From positions 62,001 through 126,000 of the forward strand of contig CALNAJ010000017.1 in the NCBI GenBank assembly GCA_937874695.1: a DNA stretch of 64,000 nt, written 5' to 3'. The stretch's first letter is position 1. Every line of letters starts with the position of its first letter. The notes beneath the pieces were generated by a model, which was not told the DNA's origin, searched no databases, and saw only the letters and a program-made list of their open reading frames with translations. The position numbers and the translations under genes are program-made. This document shows, one piece after another, positions 51,468 to 58,868 of this stretch. The DNA comes from an uncultured Lactobacillus sp. (GTDB lineage Bacteria; Bacillota; Bacilli; Lactobacillales; Lactobacillaceae).

Positions 51468-52359
51468 TGGTATCCAGCCCCCGTTTCAAAATATGCTTGA
51501 AGTTAAACGTCTTCTTGAAGACTGGCAGCATCATGCAGAGTGCCAGGATGATTGAGGACAACAGGTTGAGGTCGTTGGCACTGAACCCCAACTTGAGGAC
51601 GATCAACAGGACGAAACGGTAGAGAATACTCCCGAGGGAGACCGCCACTAGCCGTTGGTTCAGCGTTAAATCACCGAAGGCCACTTCCCCAATGATGATG
51701 GAGGCGAGGGCAATGACGATGATCCCGATCCCCATGTTAACGTCGGCGTAACCGTTGTTCTGGGCGACCAGCGCCCCCCCAAAGGCAATCAAACCGTTGG
51801 AGACCATCAGGCCCATGATTTTCATATTATCGGTATTGATGCCGAGTGAACGAGCCATCGTCTGGTTATCCCCAGTAGCGATGAACCCCTGACCCAGTTG
51901 GGTTTGCAGGAAGTAAATCACGAGTCCCGTGATAACGACCATGACCAGCGTACCTAGGAAGACACTGTCAAAGTACTGTGGCAGGGACGCGAGGAAGTGG
52001 TTCTTAAATAACGTGGATTTTCCGAGTAGGGAAACGTTGGCCCGGCCCATAATCCGTAAGTTGACGGAGTAGCAGGCGGTCATGACTAGGATACCAGCCA
52101 ACAATATGGGAATGTGCCCCTTGGTGTAGAGCAGCCCGGTAATCAGGCCGGCGATAGCACCGATGGCAAAGGCCAGAAGTGTTGCTAGCAGGGGATTCAT
52201 CCCGTTACTGATGGCGGCGACCGCGGTGGCTGCTCCCAGTGGGAACGTCCCTTCAACGGTCATATCGGCAAAGTCGAGAATTCTAAAGGTGAGGAACAAC
52301 CCTACACCCAGGACAGCCCACAACAGGCCCTGTCCAATAGCGGATACAATTAAACTCAT
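51460..52359 (-). CDS. trpY: aromatic amino acid ABC importer, permease (system 1)
   Basis: A 299-residue permease with about nine membrane segments, similar to the branched-chain-type BPD family. Marks include TFRILDFADMTVEGTFPLGAA, LITGLLYTKGHIPILLAGIL, FIATGDNQTMARSLGINTDNM and NGYADVNMGIGIIVIALASI. System 2 has the same blocks (TFRILDIPDLTTEGSFPLGAA; NGYADIGMGIG). It overlaps trpX by one base (TAATG) and trpZ by 8, so the three are translated together. Confidence 0.9.
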   Translation of the reverse strand: MSLIVSAIGQGLLWAVLGVGLFLTFRILDFADMTVEGTFPLGAATAVAAISNGMNPLLATLLAFAIGAIAGLITGLLYTKGHIPILLAGILVMTACYSVNLRIMGRANVSLLGKSTLFKNHFLASLPQYFDSVFLGTLVMVVITGLVIYFLQTQLGQGFIATGDNQTMARSLGINTDNMKIMGLMVSNGLIAFGGALVAQNNGYADVNMGIGIIVIALASIIIGEVAFGDLTLNQRLVAVSLGSILYRFVLLIVLKLGFSANDLNLLSSIILALCMMLPVFKKTFNFKHILKRGLDTND

Positions 52360-53354
52360 TAGCGGTATACCTCCCCGTGTTGTTTTGCTTCCTTAACGAC
52401 CGAGTCCGGCAGGGTAATGCCCAGCTTATGTGCGGTCTTCAGGTTGATGGTCATTTCACCCTTACGTACGAAGTGAATTGGCGTATCGGCGGGCTTCTTG
52501 CCCTTTAAAATAGCGGCGGTCATCTTACCCGTGGTCACACCCAGTTTGTATTGGTTGATGCTCAACGTGGCGAGCCCACCGGCCTTGACCATGGTGTCGA
52601 CGGCTGGGAAGACGGGGACCTTTTTAGCGGTGGCCGTGGCAACCAGCGTTTGCATGGCACTAGCCACGGTGTTGTCGGTTGGCACGTAGACGGCATCGAC
52701 TTGGCTGACCATTTCTTGACTGACCTGGTTCAGGTCGTTGGTGTTGGCGATGGAGTAGGCCTTCAAGTTGACGTGTTCCTTCTTGCAAAGAGCGGCGAAT
52801 TGGTGATACTGGGCCGTTGCCGAGTCGTCGGACGAGGTATAAATGATGCCCAGCGTCTTCATATTTGGCATGATCTTTTGGATCAATTTAAGTTGGGCAG
52901 CCAGTGGCGCTTGGTCGGAGACCCCGGTGACGTTGTTGCCGGGATGGTTGTTGTTCTTGACCAGGTGGGCCCCCTCGGGATCGGTGATGGCCCCTAGAAC
53001 AACGGGGGTGGTGGAGCTGGCGTTAGCCAATGCCTGAGCGGCCGGGGTGGCAATTCCAATCATGGCGTTGGCGTTCTCATTGACGAAGCGCGCGCTCATG
53101 GTTTTCAGATTACTCTGGTCGTTTTCGGCGTTTTGAAAATCAATCTTAACGTTCTTGCCCACGTGATAGCCTTCTTCGGATAGCCCGTGAATGATGCCTT
53201 TGTGAATGGCATCCAACGCGGGATGAGACAGTAATTGGAGAATCCCGACGGTGGGAACCTCTTTGGTAGTCGCCGCTTCCTTGTGGCTTTCGCTAACGAA
53301 GGCGAAACCGAGAAAAACCACGAGGATGGCGATGAGTCCGTATAGTCGTTTCAT
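52359..53354 (-). CDS. trpX: aromatic amino acid ABC importer, substrate-binding protein (system 1)
   Basis: A 331-residue periplasmic-binding-type protein of the TrpX/DUF534 family: VGILQLLSHPALDAIHKGI, ANAMIGIATPAAQALA, TPVVLGAITDPEGAHLV, GVSDQAP and the central DAVYVPTDNTVASAM. It starts with a membrane segment (about 6-21) but has no Cys lipobox, unlike the lipoprotein of system 2, so it is held by its uncleaved or signal segment. It is the first gene after the Trp leader, two terminators and two C repeats. Confidence 0.92.
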   Translation of the reverse strand: MKRLYGLIAILVVFLGFAFVSESHKEAATTKEVPTVGILQLLSHPALDAIHKGIIHGLSEEGYHVGKNVKIDFQNAENDQSNLKTMSARFVNENANAMIGIATPAAQALANASSTTPVVLGAITDPEGAHLVKNNNHPGNNVTGVSDQAPLAAQLKLIQKIMPNMKTLGIIYTSSDDSATAQYHQFAALCKKEHVNLKAYSIANTNDLNQVSQEMVSQVDAVYVPTDNTVASAMQTLVATATAKKVPVFPAVDTMVKAGGLATLSINQYKLGVTTGKMTAAILKGKKPADTPIHFVRKGEMTINLKTAHKLGITLPDSVVKEAKQHGEVYR

Positions 53355-53616
53355 GGTGCAATCAACCTCAATTCTCTATAATAAGTGCTGGTTTAGGGTA
53401 CTTTTATTTTTGTGGATAATGGCGCTTGGATAAGTCTTGATGAAAAATGGCGTTAGCTTTCATCTTGGCAGAGATGGTTTGATGATGGAAGAATTTTGCC
53501 TGTGTTGGTCAAAATGCGTAAGGCTGTTGTGAAGCGGGTGTTGAGTTATGTAAGTTGTGGGACCAGGCTTGTTTGGGGCAGGTGGCGCCTGGTGGTTGGA
53601 TTGGTTTGAACCTTCT

Positions 53617-53757
53617 CTCTCTAATGCGACATGGCCGAAACGTGCTCCAGCAAGCAGCCAGCTGTGCTTAACCCCATTAGGCAAAAAATCCAGACCCGGG
53701 ATTTTCTACCTAATGACGTTAATGCTCACTAGCTAAGCGCTTGCTTCCGCACTCTTT
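53617..53757 (-). repeat. dispersed structured repeat family C, copy C2a
   Basis: One of two direct, adjacent C elements in the trpX leader. Apical stem ATTAGG...CCTAAT, with GAAAATCC/GGATTTTT, between GAGCATTAACGTC and GGGGTTAAGCAC, ending GGAGCACGTTTCGGCC. Confidence 0.8.
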
Positions 53758-53758
53758 A

Positions 53759-53899
53759 GCCTCTAACGCGACATAGCCGAAACGTGCTCCAGAAGACAGG
53801 TCCCTGCGCTTAACCCCAATAAGGAAAAATCCAGGCCCGGGATTTTGCCCTTATTGACGTTAATGCTCAGGACCTGAGCGCCTTCTTGCGCACTCTTAT
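53759..53899 (-). repeat. dispersed structured repeat family C, copy C2b
   Basis: Second of the tandem pair. Apical stem AATAAGG...CCTTATT with AAAATCC/GGATTTT; outer pair CAGGTCC/GGGACCTG. The two copies differ in stem sequence but keep the pairing. Together they place about 280 bases of repeats between the Trp attenuator and trpX. Confidence 0.8.
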
Positions 53900-53903
53900 A
53901 AAT

Positions 53904-53933
53904 AAAAAGAGCACCCAGTCCGGCTGGGTGCCC
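53904..53933 (-). terminator. second terminator in the Trp leader
   Basis: On the minus strand GGCACCCAG pairs with CTGGGTGC and is followed by CTTTTTATTT. It lies directly after the first leader terminator. Confidence 0.7.
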
Positions 53934-53935
53934 AA

Positions 53936-53977
53936 GAAAAAGGCCCGCATTGCCGGATAGAAGACATCCGTGCGGGC
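53936..53977 (-). terminator. attenuator terminator of the Trp leader
   Basis: On the minus strand AGCCCGCA pairs with TGCGGGCCT around an inner GGAT/ATCC stem, followed by five T residues. It would end transcription in the leader unless read-through is allowed. Confidence 0.8.
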
Positions 53978-54058
53978 TATTGCATCAGAAAGTTAGCCGG
54001 CGCAGATGCGAAAATCGCTCTGGGAGCTCAAGTCGCATCTACAGCGATGACGACTTGA

Positions 54059-54106
54059 TTACCGGCTTTGCCAACGTCCATTAAGTTGAATGCTAGACAT
54101 TTGCAT
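54059..54106 (-). CDS. candidate 15-aa Trp leader peptide
   Basis: The ORF encodes MQMSSIQLNGRWQSR, with its single Trp codon as residue 12, just ahead of the competing hairpins. It has a GGAAGGAAAG ribosome-binding site and lies downstream of a consensus promoter. Hairpins after it: AGCCGG at the end of the ORF pairs with a distal CCGGCT (53995-54000), and segment AGATGCGACTT (54030-54040) can pair either with the 5' AAGTCG (54051-54056) or with the 3' TCGCATCT (54004-54011). This is the layout of ribosome-stalling attenuation. That it is translated is inferred. Confidence 0.6.
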   Translation of the reverse strand: MQMSSIQLNGRWQSR

Positions 54107-54142
54107 ATAAACTTTCCTTCCTTCCGTTTCTCGAATAAATTT

Positions 54143-54171
54143 AGTGTACGGCATTGCTGAAAAACCGTCAA
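54143..54171 (-). promoter_or_regulatory. promoter of the Trp leader
   Basis: TTGACG -35 (54166-54171 on the minus strand), exactly 17 bases, TACACT -10 (54143-54148). The leader ORF begins about 37 bases later. Confidence 0.75.
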
Positions 54172-54467
54172 CCATAATTTTCAATTTTTGGTATACTGGA
54201 CTTTAACGATTACGCTGCTGAGGCTGGATGACGTCGATCAGGTTTTACTTATGATAGTGGCTGTATCAGGCTGTCTACTGTTTATGCTGAGTTTGAGGAG
54301 TCTTGAAATAGTAACTTTGAAAGCTCAAAACAACTTTGAATTCAAACTTTTTTGAATTAAAGAAGTTTTGTAACCGGAGGAAGCCGGGGATGAAGCCGCA
54401 GGTGACCAGCGTACCACTAAAGTACTTTAATAAAGATGTTTGAACCTCAAGGAGGTTGCCAGAAACT

Positions 54468-55355
54468 ATGAAAATTGCAGTTATGACGGATACTTCGGCC
54501 GGTATCGACTTTACCGAAGCCGACCAGCGCCACATCACCTTGTTGCCGGCACCAATAATGTTTGGCAATCGCCAATATCACGAGTACCAAGACCTTTCGA
54601 CGGCAGATTATTACCGGTTAATGCGGTTGGCGAAGACCAAGAAAGTTGTGCCGACTGCGCCCCAACTCTCGATGAAGACGATTGAGGCGGCCTGCAACGA
54701 CTTGGTCAAACAGGGTTATACCGATGTCATCATCGTAGGACCATCATTGGGCATCTCAGGCTTCGTGAATACGCTGGCGGCATTTGCCGAAAGCATCGAC
54801 ACCATTCACGTATGGCCGTGGGATTCCCGCGGTATCTTAACGGTTATGGGCGATCAGGTTCGACTGGCGGCGGAGCTAGTTAACCGCGGAGCCACAGTCG
54901 ATGAAGTTTTTGGCCAGATGACCTTGCTGCGGGAGACAATCCACAGCGTGTTCGTGGTGGATTCAATCAAGCCATTGTTGCGAACTGGGGAAGTGAATCC
55001 GACCGGTCCCGGCAGCACGCCCCTACATGCAGGTAAGCCCATTCTGAGTTTTGAACCGTCTGGAAAAATGCGATACGCCGGCAGTACCTTACGCTGGCGC
55101 GGGGCGCGGGGAGACTTTCTCGACGATCTCGCCGTGGACCTGGCCGCAACGTATCCAGTCAAAGCCACTATTCTCAATGCGGACCAGCCCGAGGCAACTC
55201 CCCGGTGGTTGGCGGCCGCCCAGGAACGGTTCCCCACGGTGAAATTTGACGTGGCGTTGATTGGTCCCAGCTTCGGCGTTCACGTGGGCGATGGCGCGAT
55301 GGGAATGGCGTGGTCACAGGATTTCCAGAGCTTAATCCCCGATAATGAGAAATAG
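54468..55355 (+). CDS. DegV-family fatty-acid-binding protein
   Basis: A 295-residue two-domain DegV protein. The N-terminal DegV domain starts MKIAVMTDTSAGIDF, has the lipid-site VGPSLGISGF and a VWPWDSRGI region; VDSIKPLLRTGEVNPTGPGSTPLHAGKPILSFEPSGKM is the usual linker, and DVALIGPSFGVHVGDGAMGMAW ends it. These proteins carry fatty acids for the FakA kinase. The ATG at 54468 has AAGGAGG 12 bases before it. It sits between the two aromatic importers without an obvious role there. Confidence 0.92.
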   Translation: MKIAVMTDTSAGIDFTEADQRHITLLPAPIMFGNRQYHEYQDLSTADYYRLMRLAKTKKVVPTAPQLSMKTIEAACNDLVKQGYTDVIIVGPSLGISGFVNTLAAFAESIDTIHVWPWDSRGILTVMGDQVRLAAELVNRGATVDEVFGQMTLLRETIHSVFVVDSIKPLLRTGEVNPTGPGSTPLHAGKPILSFEPSGKMRYAGSTLRWRGARGDFLDDLAVDLAATYPVKATILNADQPEATPRWLAAAQERFPTVKFDVALIGPSFGVHVGDGAMGMAWSQDFQSLIPDNEK

Positions 55356-55370
55356 ATTAGAAATTTAGGG

Positions 55371-55399
55371 TTGACACCGATATTTTTTAATGGTTAACT
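55371..55399 (+). promoter_or_regulatory. promoter of the Phe leader
   Basis: TTGACA -35 (55371-55376), 17-base spacer, TTAACT -10 (55394-55399). It starts 16 bases after the degV stop codon. Confidence 0.75.
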
Positions 55400-55436
55400 A
55401 GTACTTGTAAATTGATAAATGAAAGGAACTTCACTC

Positions 55437-55499
55437 ATGAAGCAAAATAACCTCACTCATTTGAATAGCCAATTTGCCTTTAGCTTCTTCTTTAGATAG
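55437..55499 (+). CDS. candidate 20-aa Phe leader peptide
   Basis: ATG at 55437 behind an AAAGGAAC site, stop TAG at 55497-55499. The C-terminal part reads FAFSFFFR, with five Phe codons in seven. The end of this ORF carries CTTTAGCTT (55478-55486), which pairs with AAGCTAAAG (55561-55569) ahead of a T-run. The Phe codon block is thus where a ribosome would stall on low charged tRNA-Phe. This closely resembles the enteric pheA-type leaders in logic. Translation is inferred. Confidence 0.7.
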   Translation: MKQNNLTHLNSQFAFSFFFR

Positions 55500-55575
55500 C
55501 GTTTGTATTCAGCATCCTTGGATACGAACGCGCCGCTCAATTGCGTTCGTATCTATCGATAAGCTAAAGTTTTTC
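55499..55575 (+). promoter_or_regulatory. Phe attenuator, competing hairpins
   Basis: Segment 2, ATACGAACGC (55522-55531), is complementary to segment 1 (GCGTTTGTAT, 55499-55508) and equally to segment 3 (GCGTTCGTAT, 55543-55552), so only one pair can form at a time. AAGCTAAAG then TTTTT (55561-55574) can close a larger hairpin with the leader ORF. Confidence 0.65.
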
Positions 55576-55590
55576 AATATGACTTAAGCG

Positions 55591-55685
55591 CCAGATAGAT
55601 ACGGGTATAATCTATCTGGAGAAAATATTATCGGGCCCGATAACACCAGGTAGATTCTACTTAGAATCTGTCTGGTGTTTTTTTG
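55591..55685 (+). terminator. second attenuator-like pair and terminator of the Phe leader
   Basis: CCAGATAGAT (55591-55600) pairs with ATCTATCTGG (55610-55619). The terminator is CCAGGTAGATTCT (55646-55658) with AGAATCTGTCTGG (55663-55675), then seven T residues. The second arm also matches the terminator's first arm with one mismatch, so an anti-terminator is possible. Confidence 0.75.
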
Positions 55686-55689
55686 TTTA

Positions 55690-55811
55690 GAGCGTGAAGG
55701 AGGGCGGTAGGTTCTGAGCATTAACGTAGCTAAGTGCCCGCTCGGTGGAACCGAGCCGGTGCTTAGCTGGGTTAAGCGCAGGGACCTGCCCGACTGAACG
55801 CGTTTCAGAAG
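55690..55811 (+). repeat. dispersed structured repeat family C, copy C3
   Basis: Apical stem GCTAAGTGC..GCTCGG paired with CCGAGC..GTGCTTAGC is unlike the other copies in sequence, yet it occupies the same place between GAGCATTAACGT and GGGTTAAGCGC. Outer pair AGGTTC/GGGACCT. It lies between the Phe terminator and the lipoprotein gene. Confidence 0.8.
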
Positions 55812-56038
55812 CAGCCAGGACCGACAAAGTGGACGCGCCGAGTCAGTCCAAGGTTTACCAGCTCCTAAATAAACAGTCAGTTGATCTAATCCGTGGGCAG
55901 AATTTACCAGGATCACCGGCAAATTCCAGAATCATTTATCAACCAAATCCAAACATTTCTGAGGGTCATCAACACACATAAAAAGCGTCACCACAACGGT
56001 CAGCACGGCTGGCCCAACATACCTGGAGGGAATCGATT

Positions 56039-57010
56039 ATGAAAAAATTATTACTGACGAGCATTGCATTATTAGGATTGGGATTAACATTGGCGGGCTG
56101 CTCCAGCAAGTCCGACGCTAGCAGCAAGAGTACCTTGAACGTGGGGATCTTACAGATCGTACAACACGGCTCCCTCGATGAGGCACGGCAAGGATTCAAG
56201 GCCGGTTTGAAGCAAGAACTCAAGGCCCATCACAAGTCCGTGACCGTGAAATATCACTACTTAAATGCGCAGGGTGACCAAGCCAACTTAAACACGATGA
56301 GTCAACAATTGATCCAACAAAAGAATGATTTATTGTTAGGGATCGCGACGCCAGCCGCTCAAGCACTGGCTAAGAAGACTAAGACCACGCCAACGCTGGT
56401 CACGGCCGTCACGGATCTGAAGTCGGCTGGATTGGTCAAGTCCAACAGCAAGCCACAGACCAACGTCAGTGGGACCAGTGATCTGACGCCGGTTGGCTTA
56501 CAACTGAAGCTGCTGGCTAGCATGAGCAAGGGCAACAAGCCCCTCGGCATCATGTACAACTCCTCTGAAGAGAACTCCGTCTTACAAGTCAATCTGGCCA
56601 AAGCCTATGCTAAGAAGCACAATATCAGCTTGAAAGTTGTCAGTGCCACGAGCACCAACGACGTTTCCAGTGTGCTGGCTGGTTTAGAGGGCAAGATTTC
56701 TGGCCTGTACCTGCCAACTGATAACCTGATGGCTAGTGCGATGAAGACTATTGGTCAAAAGGCCAAGGCAGCGAAGTTACCCGTTGTGACCGGCTCGATT
56801 GAAATGGCCCAAGATGGTGGGACCGCCACTTACGGCATCAACTACTACGACTTAGGGAAGCAGACCGGGAAGATGGCCTACGCCGTACTTGAAAACAACA
56901 AGAAGCCCCAAACGACGGCCGTTCAGACCTCAAAGAAGCTGCACATGTACATCAATAAGGCTAACGCTAAGGCGATTGGCTTAAAGACCAGTCAGATTCA
57001 AGAACCGTAG
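56039..57010 (+). CDS. aromatic amino acid ABC importer, substrate-binding lipoprotein (system 2)
   Basis: A 323-residue TrpX-like lipoprotein. Signal peptide with lipobox LAGC (Cys21); mature blocks LNVGILQIVQHGSLDEARQG, DLLLGIATPAAQALAKKTK, TPTLVTAVTDLKSAGLV, NVSGTSDLTPVGLQLKLL, GLYLPTDNLMASAM. It parallels the system 1 protein along its whole length. The ATG follows GGAGG. It is the first gene after the Phe leader and repeat C3, so the leader suggests phenylalanine, but the site residues are not decisive. Confidence 0.92.
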   Translation: MKKLLLTSIALLGLGLTLAGCSSKSDASSKSTLNVGILQIVQHGSLDEARQGFKAGLKQELKAHHKSVTVKYHYLNAQGDQANLNTMSQQLIQQKNDLLLGIATPAAQALAKKTKTTPTLVTAVTDLKSAGLVKSNSKPQTNVSGTSDLTPVGLQLKLLASMSKGNKPLGIMYNSSEENSVLQVNLAKAYAKKHNISLKVVSATSTNDVSSVLAGLEGKISGLYLPTDNLMASAMKTIGQKAKAAKLPVVTGSIEMAQDGGTATYGINYYDLGKQTGKMAYAVLENNKKPQTTAVQTSKKLHMYINKANAKAIGLKTSQIQEP

Positions 57011-57029
57011 ACAGAAAGGGAGATCAGTT

Positions 57030-57998
57030 ATGTTAATCACTAGTATTGGCCAGGGCCTACTCTGGGCGCCACTCGCTATCGGCGTATTCATTACATTTCG
57101 CATTTTAGATATTCCCGATTTGACCACAGAGGGGAGCTTTCCCCTTGGTGCAGCTGTCACAGTGAGTGCGATGGTCAGTGGCCAATCCGCTCTGGTGGCC
57201 AGTCTCTTAGGGTTCCTGGCCGGCTGTCTTGCTGGGTGGGTGACCGGCGTGCTGGACACCAAGCTGCGGATGCCGTCACTGCTTGCCGGGATTCTGACGA
57301 TGACCGGGTTATACTCGATCAACATGCATGTGATGGGTAAATCCAACGTGCCCCTGTTGAATCAGCGGGTGTTGACCAGTTACTTGCCAGCCACGTGGTC
57401 CATTGATCTACAGACGATTATCGTGGGCACCATCATTACTGGCGTTGTCATGGTAGCCTTGATCTGGCTGTTCAAGACGCGACTCGGGTTGTCCCTGATG
57501 GCAACCGGGAATAATTCAGCGATGAGCGCAGCCAACGGCATCTACACTGACCGAATGGTGATTATCGGCTACATGGTCTCTAACGGCTGTATTGCCCTGT
57601 CTGGGGCCTTGATCGCCCAGAGCAATGGGTACGCTGATATTGGCATGGGAATCGGCACTATCGTGATTGGGCTGGCTTCTGTCCTCGTGGGGGAAATCTT
57701 CCTCCGCGGTCGGCAAATGTGGGTTCGGTTGACGGCTATGGTCGTCGGGGCCATCATTTACCGGTTCCTGTTGACCGTCGCCATGGGCTTAGGTTTCCCA
57801 GTCGACGACTTGAAGATTCTTTCCGCAGGTATCCTGGTCGTTGTGATCTGCCTGCCACTGATCCGCAATAAATACCAAACGAAGCAACAGTTGAAACGTT
57901 ATCTCACACAGATTGGAGTCGATTCGCATGCGACAACAGACAGCAGTATTAAGCGTCAAGCACCTTCAGAAGGTCTTCTTTCCCGGGACGGCAAATGA
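57030..57998 (+). CDS. aromatic amino acid ABC importer, permease (system 2)
   Basis: A 322-residue permease with about nine membrane segments, paralogous to the gene at 51460 (TFRILDIPDLTTEGSFPLGAA, DTKLRMPSLLAGILTMTGLYS, MATGNNSAMSAANGIYTDRM, NGYADIGMGIGTIVIGLASV). It ends with a hydrophilic tail of about 35 residues absent from system 1, which overlaps the ATPase gene by 71 bases. The start ATG has AAAGGGAG upstream, 19 bases after the lipoprotein gene. Confidence 0.9.
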   Translation: MLITSIGQGLLWAPLAIGVFITFRILDIPDLTTEGSFPLGAAVTVSAMVSGQSALVASLLGFLAGCLAGWVTGVLDTKLRMPSLLAGILTMTGLYSINMHVMGKSNVPLLNQRVLTSYLPATWSIDLQTIIVGTIITGVVMVALIWLFKTRLGLSLMATGNNSAMSAANGIYTDRMVIIGYMVSNGCIALSGALIAQSNGYADIGMGIGTIVIGLASVLVGEIFLRGRQMWVRLTAMVVGAIIYRFLLTVAMGLGFPVDDLKILSAGILVVVICLPLIRNKYQTKQQLKRYLTQIGVDSHATTDSSIKRQAPSEGLLSRDGK

Positions 57999-58698
57999 AC
58001 GCCACGTCTTAAAGGACGTCAGTCTCACGATTGAACCCGGTGATTTTGTCTCCGTCATTGGGAATAACGGGGCTGGGAAGTCCACGCTGCTCAATACGAT
58101 TGCGGGCACGTTGACGGCCGATGCCGGGGAACTCACGCTGGCTGGGCACCGCATCACGCGCAAGCCGATTGCTTACCGCTCACGTTGGTTATCACGAGTC
58201 TTCCAGGACCCCAAGATGGGGACGGCTGGGGAACTCAGCGTTGCGGAAAACCTGACGTTGGCGGCCCAACATACAGGGAGCATGAGTCTTCACCGTTACC
58301 GTCATCGTGGCCAGACGGAAGCGTATCAGGAGCTACTGCGACCGCTGAATATGGGGCTAGAGAATCGGCTGACGACGCAGGTAAAATACTTATCTGGTGG
58401 GCAACGTCAAGCACTGTCCCTGTTGATGGCGACGCTGAGCCAGCCCCAGCTATTGTTGCTGGATGAACACACGGCGGCATTGGATCCCCAGACCAGTCGA
58501 AAAGTTATGGACCTGACGCAAACCATCGTGGCCGAGAATCAATTGACCACGATGATGATCACCCACAAAATGAGTGACGCGTTGACCTATGGCAATCGGT
58601 TAGTTATGGTTCAAGATGGCCAGATCAAGCTTGACGTCCGTGGTGAGGAGAAACAAAACTTGCGGCAGGAAGACCTGTTATCGATGTTTGTGGAGTAA
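57928..58698 (+). CDS. aromatic amino acid ABC importer, ATP-binding protein (system 2)
   Basis: A 256-residue ATPase with GNNGAGKST, LSGGQRQALSL, LLLLDEHTAALDP and MITHKMSDAL. It is a paralogue of the gene at 50697. The ATG at 57928 is chosen because GGAG is 9 bases upstream; it lies 71 bases inside the end of the permease gene. Position and motif match complete a three-gene operon with the lipoprotein and permease. Confidence 0.9.
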   Translation: MRQQTAVLSVKHLQKVFFPGTANERHVLKDVSLTIEPGDFVSVIGNNGAGKSTLLNTIAGTLTADAGELTLAGHRITRKPIAYRSRWLSRVFQDPKMGTAGELSVAENLTLAAQHTGSMSLHRYRHRGQTEAYQELLRPLNMGLENRLTTQVKYLSGGQRQALSLLMATLSQPQLLLLDEHTAALDPQTSRKVMDLTQTIVAENQLTTMMITHKMSDALTYGNRLVMVQDGQIKLDVRGEEKQNLRQEDLLSMFVE

Positions 58699-58734
58699 TT
58701 AGCAACTAAATTAGAAACCAATGTGAATCTCTTC

Positions 58735-58763
58735 TTGACAATTAGAAAGAAACTCATTATCAT
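58735..58763 (+). promoter_or_regulatory. consensus promoter upstream of repeat B3 and the T-box
   Basis: TTGACA -35 (58735-58740), 17-base spacer, TATCAT -10 (58758-58763). No other comparable promoter was seen before the permease gene, so its transcript probably runs through B3 and the T-box. Confidence 0.6.
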
Positions 58764-58868
58764 CTAATGTATTGAGTCGTTGCGCAATGACTTTTAGAAA
58801 TTAAGGTAACAGATTGAAAGTGGCCAAAGTCAATCATTTTTAAAGTGACAGATGGTTAAAGTTAAATT

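Noticed and set aside
55577..55690. T-box upstream of the second importer
   Set aside because: No GGGTGGNACCGCG bulge or specifier stem; the region is better explained by the Phe leader ORF and competing hairpins.
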